The notes under the pieces are model-generated. The model ran no database searches. It saw nothing but the letters and a program-made list of their open reading frames with translations, and was not told where the DNA came from. DNA of 64,000 nucleotides from Sulfurisoma sediminicola (lineage in GTDB: Bacteria > Pseudomonadota > Gammaproteobacteria > Burkholderiales > Rhodocyclaceae), in the NCBI RefSeq assembly GCF_003865015.1, contig NZ_BHVV01000008.1:556248-620247 (forward strand), written 5' to 3'. A program made the translations under genes and the position numbers. Of the stretch, positions 37,703 to 50,722 are shown one piece after another; within the stretch, counting starts at the first letter, position 1, and each line of letters begins with the position of its first letter.

Positions 37703-39460
37703 ATGGAAACGATATCGACCGATGTTGCAATCATCGGTGCCGGAGGCGCGGGCCTGCGTGCAGCCATCGCCCTGGCGGAAACCGATCCCACTTTGCGCAT
37801 CGCGCTGATCTCGAAGGTCTACCCGATGCGCAGCCACACCTGCGCCGCCGAGGGCGGCGCGGCCGGCGTGATCAAGCCTGACGACAGCTTCGACTTTCAC
37901 TTCCACGATACCGTGGGCGGCGGCGACTGGCTGTCCGACCAGGACTGCGTCGAATACTTCGTCAAGGAAGCGCCCAAGGAACTGCTGCAGCTGGAACACT
38001 GGGGCTGCCCGTGGAACCGCGCGGCGGACGGCTCGGTGGCGGTGCGGCCCTTCGGCGGCATGAAGAAGCAGCGCACCTGGTTTGCCGCCGACAAGTCCGG
38101 CTTCCATATCCTGCACACCCTGTTCCAGACTTCGCTGCAGTTTCCCTCGATCACCCGCTACGACGAATATTTCGCGCTCGACCTGCTGGTCGACGATGGC
38201 CGCTGCCAGGGGGTGACCGCGATGGAAATGCGCAGCGGCCAGCTGCGGCAGTTCCACGCCAAGGCAGTGATCATCGCCGGCGGCGGCGCCGGCCGCATGT
38301 TCCCCTTCTCCACCAACGGCGCCATCAAGACCGGCGACGGCATGGCCATGGCCTACCGCGCCGGGGCGCCATTGAAGGACATGGAGTTCATCCAGTATCA
38401 CCCGACCGGCCTGCCCAACACTGGCAGCCTGCTGACGGAGGCCTGTCGCGGCGAAGGCGGCATCCTGGTCAACAAGCACGGCCGCCGCTACCTGCAGGAC
38501 TATGGCATGGGGCCGGAGACGCCGGTGGGCCAGCCGCAGCTCAAGACCATGGAGCTCGGCCCGCGCGATCGCCTCAGCCAGGCTTACTGGCACGAACTGC
38601 AGAAGGGCAACACGGTATCGACCCAGTGGGGCGAATGCGTGCTGCTCGACATGCGGCACCTCGGCGAAAGGAAAATCCACGAGCGCCTGCCGCTGGTGCA
38701 GGAACTGGCGGCCAGCTACCTCGGCGTGGACATCGTCAGGGAGCCGGTGCCGATCCGCCCCGTGGTGCATTACATGATGGGCGGCATTTCCACCAACACC
38801 CGGGCCGCCACGCCCCTCCCCGGCCTGTTCGCCGCCGGCGAGTGCGCCTGCGTCAGCCTCAACGGCGCCAATCGCCTCGGCTCGAACTCGCTGGTCGAAC
38901 TGCTGGTGTTCGGGCGCAGCGCCGCACTCTCCGCCATCGAGCACATCCAGGGCCTGCCCGCCGCCGACACCGCCGCGCTGAATGCCCGCGCCGAGGAAAC
39001 GCAGATGCGCATCCGCGAACTGTTCTCGCGCAGCGACGGCACCGAATCGATGTCCGGCCTGCGCAAGGAGATGATGGACACCATGGAGAAGAACGTCGGC
39101 ATCTACCGCAACGAGGAAGGCCTGCAGGAAGGCGTCGCCAAGATCCACGAGCTGCGCGAGCGCTATCGCCGCGTCATCCTCACCGACAAGACCAATGTCT
39201 TCAACACCGACCTGTTCCAGGTGCTCGAACTCGGCTCCATGCTCGATTGCGCCGAAGCGGTCACCGTCGGGGCGCTGGCGCGCAAGGAGTCGCGCGGTGC
39301 GCATCAACGCCTCGATCACGTCGAGCGCGACGACAAGAATTACCTGCGCCACACGATGGTCTACCGCCAAGGCCAGGAAGCCCCTCGCGTCGACTACCTC
39401 GACGTGGTGATCACCAAGTCGCCGCCGGGCGTGCGCGACTACTCGGGGGATCACAAATGA
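37703..39460 (+). CDS. frdA: fumarate reductase flavoprotein subunit
   Basis: Catalytic subunit reducing fumarate to succinate at the inner face of the membrane. The 585-residue protein begins METISTDVAIIGAGGAGLRA, aligning residue by residue with E. coli FrdA from its first Met, so I chose ATG 37703 over the in-frame ATG at 37694. His45 in RSHTCAAEGG is the covalent FAD site; HPTGLPNTG and the C-terminal RKESRGAHQRLDH are conserved. FrdA-type rather than SdhA-type is supported by the two separate small membrane subunits and a 3-cluster FrdB in the order ABCD. Confidence 0.93.
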   Translation: METISTDVAIIGAGGAGLRAAIALAETDPTLRIALISKVYPMRSHTCAAEGGAAGVIKPDDSFDFHFHDTVGGGDWLSDQDCVEYFVKEAPKELLQLEHWGCPWNRAADGSVAVRPFGGMKKQRTWFAADKSGFHILHTLFQTSLQFPSITRYDEYFALDLLVDDGRCQGVTAMEMRSGQLRQFHAKAVIIAGGGAGRMFPFSTNGAIKTGDGMAMAYRAGAPLKDMEFIQYHPTGLPNTGSLLTEACRGEGGILVNKHGRRYLQDYGMGPETPVGQPQLKTMELGPRDRLSQAYWHELQKGNTVSTQWGECVLLDMRHLGERKIHERLPLVQELAASYLGVDIVREPVPIRPVVHYMMGGISTNTRAATPLPGLFAAGECACVSLNGANRLGSNSLVELLVFGRSAALSAIEHIQGLPAADTAALNARAEETQMRIRELFSRSDGTESMSGLRKEMMDTMEKNVGIYRNEEGLQEGVAKIHELRERYRRVILTDKTNVFNTDLFQVLELGSMLDCAEAVTVGALARKESRGAHQRLDHVERDDKNYLRHTMVYRQGQEAPRVDYLDVVITKSPPGVRDYSGDHK

Positions 39461-40200
39461 AGCAGCGCCTGGTCCAGCTGGAAGTCCTGCGCTACAACCC
39501 GGACACGGACAGCGAGGCCAGTTTCCAGCGCTACGAAGTGGTCTGCCAGGACGAATGGGTGGTGCTGGATGCGCTGAACAAGGTCAAGGAAAGCATCGAC
39601 CCCACGCTCAACTACCGCTGGTCCTGCCACATGGCCGTTTGCGGCAGCTGCGGCATGATGATCAACGGCGAACCCAAGCTGGCCTGCCACGCCTTCCTGC
39701 GCGATTACGAAGGCGTCATCCGCATCGAGCCGTTGGCGCATTTTCCGATCGAGCGCGATCTGGTGACCGCGCCCGACGACTTCATGGAGAAGCTCAAGCG
39801 CGTCAAGCCCTACCTCATCCCGCAGCAGAAGAGATCGCTCGACGAGGGCGAAAACAGGCAGACCCCAGCGCAGCTGATGAAGTTCCGCCAGTATTCGATG
39901 TGCATCAACTGCATGCTGTGCTACGCCGCCTGCCCGGAATACGGACTGACGCCGAAGTTCATCGGCCCGGCCGCCCTGACGCTGGCGCACCGCTACAACC
40001 AGGATTCGCGCGACGCCGGCCGCGCCGAGCGCCAGGAAGTCGCCGCCACACACGAAGGGGTCTGGGAATGCACCTTCGTCGGCGCCTGTTCCGAGGTGTG
40101 CCCGGCGCACGTCGATCCGGCGAGCGCGCTGCAGCAGATGAAGATCTCCAGTTCCATCGACTGGCTCAAGGAACATTTGATGCCGTGGGGAAGCAAATGA
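39457..40200 (+). CDS. frdB: fumarate reductase iron-sulfur subunit
   Basis: A 247-residue electron-transfer subunit. [2Fe-2S] cysteines at 57, 62, 65 and 77 (SCHMAVCGSCGMM), then the C-terminal cluster motifs CINCMLCYAACP (149, 152, 155, 159) and CTFVGACSEVCP (205, 211, 215) for the [4Fe-4S] and [3Fe-4S] centres. ATG overlaps the frdA stop (ATGA). Confidence 0.95.
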   Translation: MKQRLVQLEVLRYNPDTDSEASFQRYEVVCQDEWVVLDALNKVKESIDPTLNYRWSCHMAVCGSCGMMINGEPKLACHAFLRDYEGVIRIEPLAHFPIERDLVTAPDDFMEKLKRVKPYLIPQQKRSLDEGENRQTPAQLMKFRQYSMCINCMLCYAACPEYGLTPKFIGPAALTLAHRYNQDSRDAGRAERQEVAATHEGVWECTFVGACSEVCPAHVDPASALQQMKISSSIDWLKEHLMPWGSK

Positions 40201-40589
40201 GCCGCAGGCCCCTGGTTCGCGAAGTCCCGCCGACCTCCTGGTTCTTCCGCCATCCGCGCTATCTGCGCTACATGGCACGCGAAGTCACCTGCATATTCAT
40301 CGGCGCCTACTGCGTGCTGCTGGTGGTCGGCCTGCAGCGCCTCGCCGCCGGGCAGGCCAGCTACGAAGCGTTCCTCGCGGCGCTGCGCAGCCCGGCGTCC
40401 ATCGTCTTTCATGCGCTGGCACTGGTCGCCGCCGTATACCACGCCGCCACCTGGTTCAACGCCACGCAGAAGGCCATGCCGGTGCAGGTTGGCGAGGACT
40501 TCCTGCCCGGCACCGTGATTTCCGGCGCGCACTACGTCGCCTGGGTCGTGCTGTCTTTCGTCGTCCTCTTCCTGGCGGGAGTGTTCTGA
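40197..40589 (+). CDS. frdC: fumarate reductase membrane anchor subunit C
   Basis: A 130-residue membrane protein with three helices (about 28-48, 68-88, 108-129). Family features include PTSWFFRHPRYLRYMAREVT at the N-terminus, as in E. coli FrdC. Anchors the FrdAB head and helps bind menaquinol. ATG overlaps frdB stop by 4 bases. Confidence 0.92.
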   Translation: MSRRPLVREVPPTSWFFRHPRYLRYMAREVTCIFIGAYCVLLVVGLQRLAAGQASYEAFLAALRSPASIVFHALALVAAVYHAATWFNATQKAMPVQVGEDFLPGTVISGAHYVAWVVLSFVVLFLAGVF

Positions 40590-40591
40590 CC

Positions 40592-40933
40592 ATGGCCAAG
40601 TCGCACAAGCCGGTCGTCTGGTTCCCGTTCGCCGCCGGCGGCACGGTCATCGCCTTCTGCATCCCGGTGATCGTGCTGCTCACCTCCATGGCAGCGCTGG
40701 GCCATGTGCCGGACGGGCTCGGTTACGAGCGGATGCACGCCTTCGCCGCCGGCGCCCTCGGCAAGCTCGTCATTTTTTCCGTGGTCGCCCTGTCGCTGTG
40801 GAGTTCGGCGCATCGCCTGCGCTGCACCTGCTTCGACTTCGGCCTGCGCGCCGATAAAGTCGTCGCGACCGTCCTCTATCTGGCGGCGGTGGCGGGCAGC
40901 GTCGCGACCGCGGTCTATCTGCTCAGGATTTAA
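40592..40933 (+). CDS. frdD: fumarate reductase membrane anchor subunit D
   Basis: A 113-residue membrane protein with three helices and the KPVVWFPFAAGG N-terminus and HRLRCTCFDFGL motif typical of FrdD. Two bases separate it from frdC. It completes an E. coli-type quinol:fumarate reductase. Convergent with der, 27 bases apart; no strong hairpin is visible there. Confidence 0.92.
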   Translation: MAKSHKPVVWFPFAAGGTVIAFCIPVIVLLTSMAALGHVPDGLGYERMHAFAAGALGKLVIFSVVALSLWSSAHRLRCTCFDFGLRADKVVATVLYLAAVAGSVATAVYLLRI

Positions 40934-40960
40934 GCGGCGAGTCGCGCTGGCGCGGCCCGT

Positions 40961-42316
40961 TCAGTCCTTGTCGGCGAACGGATTGCGGCTCGACTTGTAC
41001 TGGATGCGCAGCGGCGTGCCCTGCAGCTTGAAGGCCTCCATGAAGCAGCCTTCCAGGTAGCGGGTGTAGGACGCCGGCACGTGGTCGAGCGCGTTGCCGT
41101 GGATGACGATGATCGGCGGGTTGCTGCCGCCCTGGTGGGCGTAGCGCAGCTTCGGCCTCGACAGGCCATGGCGCGGCGGCGCCTGCTTCTGCACGGCGGC
41201 ACCGAGCACGCGGGTGAGCTGCGGCGTCGGCATCTTCTTCATCGCTGCCGCCCAGGCCTTGTCGACCGAGCCGAGAATGCCGGCGATGCCCTGCCCCTTG
41301 AGTGCCGAGACGTAATGGACGCGGGCGAAGCCGAGGAAGTTGAGCTTGCGGCCGATGTCCACCTTGACGCGTTCGCGGCGGTAGTCGTCGACGGCGTCCC
41401 ACTTGTTCACCGCCAGCACCAGCGCGCGGCCGGCCTCGATGGCGAAGCCGGCGATGTGGGCGTCCTGGTCGGAGATGTCCTGGCTAGCGTCGACCATCAG
41501 CACGACGACGTTGGCCTCCTCCACCGCCTGCAGCGTCTTGATCACCGAGAACTTCTCGATGGTCTCGAAGACACGGCCCTTGCGCCGCAGGCCGGCGGTG
41601 TCGATCAGGGTGTAGTGCTTGCCGTTCTTTTCGAACGGTACCTCAATGGCGTCGCGGGTGGTGCCCGGCATGTCGAAGGCGATCACGCGCTCCTCGCCGA
41701 GCAGGGTATTGATCAGCGTGCTCTTGCCGACGTTGGGGCGGCCGGCGATGGCGACCTTGGGCACCTTGGCTACGGCAGCCGAGTCGTCGCCGGCCGCCGC
41801 CGTCTCGTCAGCGCCGACTTTATTGACCCATGGCTCCAGCGCCAGTTCGACCAGTTCGCGCACGCCGTCGCCGTGAGCCGCCGAGATCACCAGCGGATCG
41901 CCGCAGCCCATCTCGTGAAACTCGGCGGCCACCATGGCGCGAACCATGCCCTCGGCCTTGTTGACCACGAGGTGCAGCGGCCGGCCGCTCTTGCGCAGGC
42001 GGTCGGCGATGGCCTGGTCCTGCGGCGTCAGGCCGGCGCGGCCATCGACGATGAACAGCAGCACGTCGGCCTCGGCAATGGCCGACTCCGCCTGCCGCGC
42101 CATCTCGTGCACGATGCCGTCCTTGGCCGTCGGCTCGAAACCGCCGGTATCGACGACGAGGAAAGGCTGGTTGCCCATGCGGCCGTGGCCGTAGTGACGG
42201 TCGCGCGTCAGGCCCGGCAAGTCGGCCACCAGCGCATCGCGCGTCTTGGTGAGGCGGTTGAACAGCGTACTCTTGCCGACGTTGGGGCGGCCGACGAGGA
42301 CCAGGGTGGGGATCAT
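40961..42316 (-). CDS. der: ribosome assembly GTPase Der (EngA)
   Basis: A 451-residue protein with two tandem GTPase domains, each with GRPNVGKST (residues 9-17 and again near 195), DTGGF and DTAGL switch II motifs, NKAEG and NKWD, then a KH-like C-terminal domain with [15 protein letters not shown] segment [16 protein letters not shown]. Required for 50S maturation. ATG overlaps the methyltransferase stop by 4 bases. Confidence 0.97.
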   Translation of the reverse strand: MIPTLVLVGRPNVGKSTLFNRLTKTRDALVADLPGLTRDRHYGHGRMGNQPFLVVDTGGFEPTAKDGIVHEMARQAESAIAEADVLLFIVDGRAGLTPQDQAIADRLRKSGRPLHLVVNKAEGMVRAMVAAEFHEMGCGDPLVISAAHGDGVRELVELALEPWVNKVGADETAAAGDDSAAVAKVPKVAIAGRPNVGKSTLINTLLGEERVIAFDMPGTTRDAIEVPFEKNGKHYTLIDTAGLRRKGRVFETIEKFSVIKTLQAVEEANVVVLMVDASQDISDQDAHIAGFAIEAGRALVLAVNKWDAVDDYRRERVKVDIGRKLNFLGFARVHYVSALKGQGIAGILGSVDKAWAAAMKKMPTPQLTRVLGAAVQKQAPPRHGLSRPKLRYAHQGGSNPPIIVIHGNALDHVPASYTRYLEGCFMEAFKLQGTPLRIQYKSSRNPFADKD

Positions 42317-42906
42317 GCCGGCTTCCTCGCGATGACAGTAATGAATTTCTTGCGGGTAGCGCCGGGCGCCGCAAACTCCTCGTGGCTCGAACGCAGGATC
42401 TCCCAGCCGGCGAAGGCCTGCTCGACTTCGTCGTGGCCGAACAGCGTGTAGGGCCCATCGCCGAAGAGGTCGAAGTAGGTCGACCCCTCGATCAGCGTAT
42501 TCACGACGGCGACACCGCCGGGTCGTGTGGCATTCTGCATGGCCGCCAGCAGGTCGGTCGAGCGTGGTCGCGGGAAGAACATCAGCAGCCCGATGGCAAC
42601 CACGCTGTCGTAACCGCCGCTGACCGGGGCGGAAGAGAAATCGGCCTGGCTCGCGACGACCGGCAGGCCCTCGGCGGCGGCCGCAGCCGCCAGCCGTTCG
42701 ACGGCCGTTGCGCTGCCGTCGAACGCGGTGACGCGACAACCGGCCCGCGCTGCGGCCAGCGCCAGGTTGCCGAGACCGCAGCCGAGATCCAGGACGTCGC
42801 CGCGAAGGTGCGGCAACGCCACCTGCTCGAAGGGATTGAGCGCGAAATCGCCCGCCGCAATCTGGCCGCGGAACTGGCGATCGAAGAAGTCGACGCCGTT
42901 TGGCAT
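42313..42906 (-). CDS. class I SAM-dependent methyltransferase (TehB-like)
   Basis: A 197-residue Rossmann-fold methyltransferase with motif [17 protein letters not shown], the acidic FDGS at the end of strand 2, and [15 protein letters not shown]. Resembles the small TehB-like tellurite/thiopurine methyltransferases; the substrate cannot be predicted. ATG 42906 is preceded by a TTG in frame; no clear ribosome site. It sits between bamB and der, which are usually adjacent in betaproteobacteria, so it may be an insertion. Confidence 0.82.
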   Translation of the reverse strand: MPNGVDFFDRQFRGQIAAGDFALNPFEQVALPHLRGDVLDLGCGLGNLALAAARAGCRVTAFDGSATAVERLAAAAAAEGLPVVASQADFSSAPVSGGYDSVVAIGLLMFFPRPRSTDLLAAMQNATRPGGVAVVNTLIEGSTYFDLFGDGPYTLFGHDEVEQAFAGWEILRSSHEEFAAPGATRKKFITVIARKPA

Positions 42907-42965
42907 CAAAAAGTCGGCGCTACCATGAACTCAAGGGCTGGCACTCGTGGCGGGACGGTGCGATA

Positions 42966-44117
42966 TCAGTTCGCGCCGAGGGCGTAGATGCCGCCCTTCC
43001 GCGTCTGCACCACTACGCCACTGGCCATGCGTTGCGGCTCGGCCAGCACCTCGCTGCCGTCGGTCTTCTGGCGCGTGACGATATTGCCGTCGTCGGCACG
43101 CAGGAAATGCACCATACCCTCGAAGTCGGCGACTGCGACGAGACTACCGAGCGCGACCGGTCGCGACAGGCGCCGATTGGCGAGCTTGTCCTGCTTCCAG
43201 GCGCTGCTGCCGCTGTTGCGATCCAGGGCATGCACGACGCCCTTGTCGTCGCTGACATAGACATGGCGGCCGTCGACGTCGATGCCGGCGCGGCTCGAGA
43301 GATCGCGCGACCACAGGGCATTGCCCGAGGCGAGGTCGAAGCAGGTCACGCGCCCCTGGTAGGCGGCGGCGCAGACCTCGCGCCCGGCCACCACGGCGGA
43401 ACTGGCGACGTCGGCGACACGCTCGAGCTCCGTCGCCCCCTTGGGCAGGGCCACGGTGCTCTCCCAAATCGCCGCGCCGTTGTTGGTGGCGATGGCCACC
43501 AGCTTGCCGCCGGGGAAGCCGGCGATCAGGGCGCGGTCGAGCAGCGTCACGCCGACGTTGGAACGCAGCGACAGCGCCGGCGTACTGCGCTGGTATACCC
43601 AGCGGCGCGAGCCCGAAGCGGCATCGAAACCGAAGATGCGCGAATCGCCCGAGCGCACCGCGACTAGGCCATCGGTCACCGCTGGCGCGGCGAGGACTTC
43701 CGAGCTGACGCGCGCCTGCCACAGCGGCTTGCCGCTGTCGGCATCGAATGCCAGAACCTCGCCCTTGAGCGTGCCCACGACGACGACCTTGCCATCGGCG
43801 CCGACACCGCCGGAAATATCCTTGCCGGCATCGGCGCGCCAGACCTGCTTGCCGTTGTCGAAACGGTAGATCCGTCCGTTGCGACCGGCGGCGAAGACGC
43901 GTTCGCCGACGACCGCAGGGGTGAACACGAACTCGCCGGCATCGCCGACGCTGTTGCTCGACAACACCCGCATCTCGCTGCCGCCCTGGACCGCGCCGAG
44001 CTCCGCCGGCTTGTCCTTGGGTGCGGCAGCGAAGGGATTGATCTTGTCGACACTCGAGCAGCCGGTCAGGGCCAGCATTCCCAGCATCAGCAGCAGGTGG
44101 CCGGCGCGGCGGCGCAT
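42966..44117 (-). CDS. bamB: outer membrane assembly lipoprotein BamB
   Basis: Beta-propeller lipoprotein (PQQ-like WD repeats) of the BAM complex, 383 residues. Signal peptide with lipobox LTGC (Cys20). Repeats such as GRIYRFDNGKQVWRAD, GEVLAFDADSGKPLWQ and GRVTCFDLASGNALW form the blades. ATG overlaps the stop of the upstream gene by one base (TGATG); an in-frame GTG one codon earlier is possible. Confidence 0.95.
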   Translation of the reverse strand: MRRRAGHLLLMLGMLALTGCSSVDKINPFAAAPKDKPAELGAVQGGSEMRVLSSNSVGDAGEFVFTPAVVGERVFAAGRNGRIYRFDNGKQVWRADAGKDISGGVGADGKVVVVGTLKGEVLAFDADSGKPLWQARVSSEVLAAPAVTDGLVAVRSGDSRIFGFDAASGSRRWVYQRSTPALSLRSNVGVTLLDRALIAGFPGGKLVAIATNNGAAIWESTVALPKGATELERVADVASSAVVAGREVCAAAYQGRVTCFDLASGNALWSRDLSSRAGIDVDGRHVYVSDDKGVVHALDRNSGSSAWKQDKLANRRLSRPVALGSLVAVADFEGMVHFLRADDGNIVTRQKTDGSEVLAEPQRMASGVVVQTRKGGIYALGAN

Positions 44118-44791
44118 CACTTGGCGCCTCCGCCGGTCCCCAGCGCATCGCGCTTGGTCTGCAGCACATCCTTGTAGGGTGCCTGCTGCTGCGCCACGTC
44201 AGTGGAAGCTCGGGCGAGCTTGGCCAGCGCCGCCTCGTAGGCGGCCCGTGCTTCGGCAGGCTTGCCCTGTTCCGCCAGGATGTCGCCGCGCATCTCGCCG
44301 AAGCGCGGTGCGAAGCTGGCGGCGGCGGGCTCGCCCGCCACCTGCTTCAGCGCTTCGTCATGGGCCTTCTCGTCGAGCAGCAGGGCGGCCAGGCGCAGCC
44401 GCGCCAGGTCGCGCAACGCCGGATCCTTCGCATTGTCGGCCGCCCATTGCAACTGCGCCTTGGCCGTCTTGACATCACCAGCCTCGGCCTGGGCCTTGCC
44501 GGACAGCAGCGCCGCCATGCCGGCATAGGCGGTCAGCGAATACCTGTCGATCAGCTCGCCGGCCAGTTCGCGTGCATGCTTGGCGTCGTTCTGCGCTGCG
44601 GCGCGCTGCACGCCCATGTAGAGCTGCGATGCCTCGGCCACCTGTTGCCGCTGCCACCAGTTCCAACCCTGCCACGCCAGCACGGCCAGTGCCAGTGCCA
44701 CCACGATGGCGGTCACCAGGTTGCCGTACACCTTCCACCAGGTCTTCAGTTCGTCGAGCTGTTCCTGTTCTTCGAGGTCATAGACCGCCAT
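44117..44791 (-). CDS. yfgM: YfgM-family tetratricopeptide membrane protein
   Basis: A 224-residue ancillary factor of the SecYEG translocon. Cytoplasmic N-terminus ([16 protein letters not shown]), one membrane helix (about 25-42), then periplasmic TPR-like helices ([19 protein letters not shown]). Member of the hisS-yfgM-bamB-der cluster. I chose ATG 44791, overlapping hisS by 14 bases; the longer frame lies within hisS. Confidence 0.92.
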   Translation of the reverse strand: MAVYDLEEQEQLDELKTWWKVYGNLVTAIVVALALAVLAWQGWNWWQRQQVAEASQLYMGVQRAAAQNDAKHARELAGELIDRYSLTAYAGMAALLSGKAQAEAGDVKTAKAQLQWAADNAKDPALRDLARLRLAALLLDEKAHDEALKQVAGEPAAASFAPRFGEMRGDILAEQGKPAEARAAYEAALAKLARASTDVAQQQAPYKDVLQTKRDALGTGGGAK

Positions 44792-46070
44792 CTTCTTCGT
44801 CTCCAAACAGCCAGGCGCCCACGGCGTCGGCAAGTTCATCGGCCGCGACACGGCGCTGTTCGGCCGTTTCGCGCAGGGGTTTCAGGGTAACTTCGTTGGC
44901 CTCGGCTTCGTCGTCGCCGATGATCACGGCGAGCGGCGCGCCCGAGGCGTCGGCGCGTTTCATCTGGGACTTGAAGCTGCCACCGCCGCAATGCAGTTGA
45001 ACAGCGAAACCGGCGTCGCGCAGGCCCTCGGCGACACGGAAGGCGAAACGTGCTGCGGCCTCGCCCTGATGCACGACATAGATGTCGGGCGCCGGCTTCT
45101 CGTGCTGGTTGCCCTGGTCGCGCCAGAGCGCCAGGAGCCGCTCGATGCCCATGGCGAAGCCGCAGGCTGGCTGAGGCTTGCCGCCGAGCTGCTGCACAAG
45201 GCCGTCGTAACGGCCGCCGGCACAGACCGTGCCTTGGGCGCCGAGCTGGTCGGTCACCCACTCGAAGACCGTGAGGTTGTAGTAGTCCAGCCCGCGCACC
45301 AGCCGCGGGTTGATGCGATAAGGCAGGCCGGCATCCTTGAGCAGCTGCTGCACGCCATCGAAGTGCTTGAGCGAGGCTTCGCCGAGGTAATCGATCAGCT
45401 TCGGCGCCCCTTCGACCACGCTCTGCAGCGCCGGGTTCTTGGTGTCGAGGATGCGCAGCGGATTGGTGTGCAGGCGGCGCTTCGCCTCCTCGTCGAGAAT
45501 ATCGGCGTGACCCGAGAGGTACGCGATCAGATCGGCACGATGCTTGGCGCGCTCCTCGGACTGGCCAAGGGAGTTGATTTCGAGCTTGATGTTCTCCAGG
45601 CCGAGATCGTCCCACAGCCGCTGGCACATCAGGATCTGCTCGGCATCGACATCGGGGCCGGCGAAGCCCAAGGCCTCGACGCCGACCTGATGGAACTGGC
45701 GGTAGCGGCCTTTCTGCGGCCGCTCATGGCGGAACATCGGGCCCATGTACCAGAGCCGGCGCGGGGCGTCGTAGAGGAGATTGTGCTGCAGCACGGCGCG
45801 CACGCAGGACGCGGTGCCCTCGGGCCGCAGGGTCAGCGGCTCGCCGTTGAGGCTGTCGGTGAAGGAATACATCTCCTTCTCGACGATGTCGGTGACCTCG
45901 CCGATGGCACGTGCGAACAACGGCGTCGGCTCGACCATGGGCATGCGGATGGGGCGGTAGCCGTAGCCGGCCAGCCAGCCGCGCACCAGATCCTCGAACT
46001 CCTCCCAGAGTTCGGCGTCGTCGGGCAGGATATCGTTCATCCCGCGGATGGCTTGCAGTGTCGTGCTCAT
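44778..46070 (-). CDS. hisS: histidyl-tRNA synthetase
   Basis: Charges tRNA-His. 430 residues: class II motif 1 ([12 protein letters not shown] start), motif 2 [20 protein letters not shown], HisA motifs [12 protein letters not shown] and the motif 3 [10 protein letters not shown], then the anticodon-binding domain. Two bases separate it from ispG. Confidence 0.97.
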   Translation of the reverse strand: MSTTLQAIRGMNDILPDDAELWEEFEDLVRGWLAGYGYRPIRMPMVEPTPLFARAIGEVTDIVEKEMYSFTDSLNGEPLTLRPEGTASCVRAVLQHNLLYDAPRRLWYMGPMFRHERPQKGRYRQFHQVGVEALGFAGPDVDAEQILMCQRLWDDLGLENIKLEINSLGQSEERAKHRADLIAYLSGHADILDEEAKRRLHTNPLRILDTKNPALQSVVEGAPKLIDYLGEASLKHFDGVQQLLKDAGLPYRINPRLVRGLDYYNLTVFEWVTDQLGAQGTVCAGGRYDGLVQQLGGKPQPACGFAMGIERLLALWRDQGNQHEKPAPDIYVVHQGEAAARFAFRVAEGLRDAGFAVQLHCGGGSFKSQMKRADASGAPLAVIIGDDEAEANEVTLKPLRETAEQRRVAADELADAVGAWLFGDEEDGGL

Positions 46071-46072
46071 GG

Positions 46073-47320
<1,248 letters not shown>

Positions 47321-47321
47321 G

Positions 47322-48182
47322 TCAGTCGACCGTGAGGCGCGCGACCTCGTCGCGGGCATGCGGCTTCAGATCGACCTCGCGGTCGCCGTCCTGCACGCGC
47401 ACGGCCGAGGCGCGGCCGACCCAGAGTTGGAACGGCGGCTTGCCATTGGCGACCTGACGGTCGCCAGCGGAAAACTCGCCGCTGAGGATCACGCGCTGGC
47501 TGCTGTCCTTGATCTCGACCCAGGACTTGTCGGAAAACGTCAGAATCAACTGGCGCATGTCGGGCGGAATGACGGTCGCGGCGGGCGGGGCGACCGACTG
47601 ATTACCTGCGGCGTCAGCCGGCGCCGCTTCGATGCGTGGCGCTGGCGGCTGCACCACCGGCTTCTCCGCGGGCTGCGCCGGGCGCTCTGTCTTGGCTAGC
47701 GGCAGTTCGCGCGGCAGGGATGGTGCCGACTCGGGCGACACCAGGTGCCAGGCAATCAGGCTGGCCGCAATCACCACCAGGACGATGGCGCCCGCCACCC
47801 AGGCGGACAAGCGGCGCTCGCCGGGCTGGGGCATCGCGGCACCGGTGTCCTCCGGCGCCCGCACCTCGGCCGTCGGCAGGGCCGTGCCGGCATCGAGCAT
47901 GGCCAGCAGCGGTTCCGGCGCCTGTTTCAGGAAGCGCGCATAGCTGCGGATGAAACCGCGGACGAAGGTCGCGCCTTGCAAACCATGGAAGTCGTCGGCT
48001 TCGAGGGCCGCGATCTGACGCGGACTGAACTTGAGCGCGTTGGCGGCATCGGCCAGACTCAGCCCGCGGGCCTCGCGGGCCTCGCGCAGTCGCCGGCCCG
48101 GCAACTCGGCGGGCGTCAGCGCCACGGTGGCGGACAGGTCCGCGACCGCGTCGTCGGACTGTTCGGTTTCGGTCTGGCTCAA
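47322..48182 (-). CDS. rodZ: cytoskeleton protein RodZ
   Basis: A 286-residue bitopic protein. Cytoplasmic helix-turn-helix domain ([16 protein letters not shown], about 30-95, with [11 protein letters not shown]), membrane helix about 126-146, a proline/alanine-rich linker and a periplasmic DUF4115 domain ([17 protein letters not shown]). Links MreB to the elongasome. Start is TTG 48182, preceded by GGGAAG and overlapping the pilF stop (TTGA). Confidence 0.9.
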   Translation of the reverse strand: MSQTETEQSDDAVADLSATVALTPAELPGRRLREAREARGLSLADAANALKFSPRQIAALEADDFHGLQGATFVRGFIRSYARFLKQAPEPLLAMLDAGTALPTAEVRAPEDTGAAMPQPGERRLSAWVAGAIVLVVIAASLIAWHLVSPESAPSLPRELPLAKTERPAQPAEKPVVQPPAPRIEAAPADAAGNQSVAPPAATVIPPDMRQLILTFSDKSWVEIKDSSQRVILSGEFSAGDRQVANGKPPFQLWVGRASAVRVQDGDREVDLKPHARDEVARLTVD

Positions 48183-48963
48183 TCGAAGCTTCCCTGCGTC
48201 AGTTTCTTGTATTCCGGCGAATCAGCGAACTTGCGCTGCAGTTGCGTCGCCCAGCGCAACTCCGCTTCGCGGTCGCCGCTCTTGCGCTCGATCAGCAGCG
48301 CCAGCCAGGTGCTCGCCGCCGTGGGCTCGGCCTGGCGATGGACCTCGGCGAGACGCGCCCGCGCCTCGGGCAGACGCCCCTGCTGGTAGAGCACCGCAGC
48401 CTGCACGTACTGCCCATAGACGTTGCCCGGATCGCGGCGCAGCGCGCTGTTCACGTAGTCCTCAGCACGCTTGTAATCCCTGATGCGGCTGGCGCACAGC
48501 GACGCGTTGATCAGCGGCCGGGCCGGCGTCGCATACATCGGGTTCTTTGCCGCCACCTCGAAATAGGCGAACGAAGTGGTTTCGCGCCCCGTTTGACACA
48601 GGAACCACCCCATGTTGCCATTGGTCTCGGCGTCGTCGGGAGCCAGTCGGAGCGCCTGCTGGAGCTGCTCCTCGGCGCGCGGATAATCCTGCATCTGCAT
48701 CAGGGTCAGGCCCATCAGATTGTAGGCGGGCGAATAATTGGCATCGGCATTGATGGCGATGCGCGCCTCGTCGAATGCCGTGGTGAGTTGGCCCCCCGAG
48801 AGATAGGCCATGCCCAGGTCGGTGTGCAGCCGGGCGCGCTCGCGCGCGGCATCGCCGGCACTCTTGGCGGGGGCAGAGGGCTCGTTCGGGCGGCTGGCCG
48901 ATCCGCCGCCGCAGCCCGCGAGAAGCATACCGGCCACCAGGCCAACCAAGCACAGGGCACGTT

Positions 48964-48967
<4 letters not shown>
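48179..48967 (-). CDS. pilF: type IV pilus assembly lipoprotein PilF/PilW
   Basis: A 262-residue TPR lipoprotein (lipobox LLAGC, Cys19) acting as pilotin for the PilQ secretin. TPR segments such as [20 protein letters not shown] and [20 protein letters not shown] are clear. ATG 48967 overlaps the rlmN stop by 4 bases. Confidence 0.93.
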
Positions 48968-50112
<1,145 letters not shown>

Positions 50113-50134
50113 TGAATCGGCGTTCAGAGAACGT

Positions 50135-50554
50135 TTAGAAAACGTTCAGCGCCGGGAAGAAGTAGGCGATCTCGACCTTGGCGGTGTCCGGGCCGTCCGA
50201 GCCATGCACGGCATTGGCGTCGATGCTGTCGGCGAAGTCGGCGCGGATGGTGCCCTTGTCGGCCTTCTTCGGGTCGGTGGCACCCATCAGCTCGCGATTC
50301 TTGGCGATGGCGTTCTCGCCCTCGAGCACCTGGATCATCACCGGGCCGGAGCTCATGAACGAGACCAAGTCCTTGAAGAAGGGACGCTCCTTGTGCACAG
50401 CGTAGAAACCGCCGGCTTCGCGCTCGGACAGCCAGGCCATGCGGGAGGCGACGATCTTGAGGCCGTTGGTCTCGAAGCGGGAATAGATCTTGCCGATGAC
50501 GTTCTTGGCGACGGCATCGGGCTTGATGATGGACAGGGTGCGTTCGACAGCCAT
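50135..50554 (-). CDS. ndk: nucleoside diphosphate kinase
   Basis: Balances nucleoside triphosphate pools, 139 residues. Conserved [12 protein letters not shown] start, and the phospho-histidine motif [12 protein letters not shown] 50554 has a GGAG site; the nine upstream codons in frame are leader. First gene of the ndk-rlmN-pilF-rodZ-ispG-hisS-yfgM-bamB cluster. Confidence 0.97.
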   Translation of the reverse strand: MAVERTLSIIKPDAVAKNVIGKIYSRFETNGLKIVASRMAWLSEREAGGFYAVHKERPFFKDLVSFMSSGPVMIQVLEGENAIAKNRELMGATDPKKADKGTIRADFADSIDANAVHGSDGPDTAKVEIAYFFPALNVF

Positions 50555-50651
50555 TACATTCTCCAGCGAAAGGTTGGGCAAATAAGACTAGGCAAATCAA
50601 AGAACTGGCCATTTTATCGCAGATTGATGCCATGCCCCCGACCGCGGGACG

Positions 50652-50687
50652 AAAAAAAGCCCGGCCCATGTCGCGCATGGCCGGGCT
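50652..50687 (-). terminator. intrinsic terminator of the dctPQM operon
   Basis: On the minus strand a long stem AAGCCCGGCC/GGCCGGGCTT with a short CATG extension, then a run of seven T (50658-50652). It separates dctM from ndk. Confidence 0.9.
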
Positions 50688-50722
50688 TCAAGCGCGCGGG
50701 GGCTACCCCCGCGCGCTCCTCC

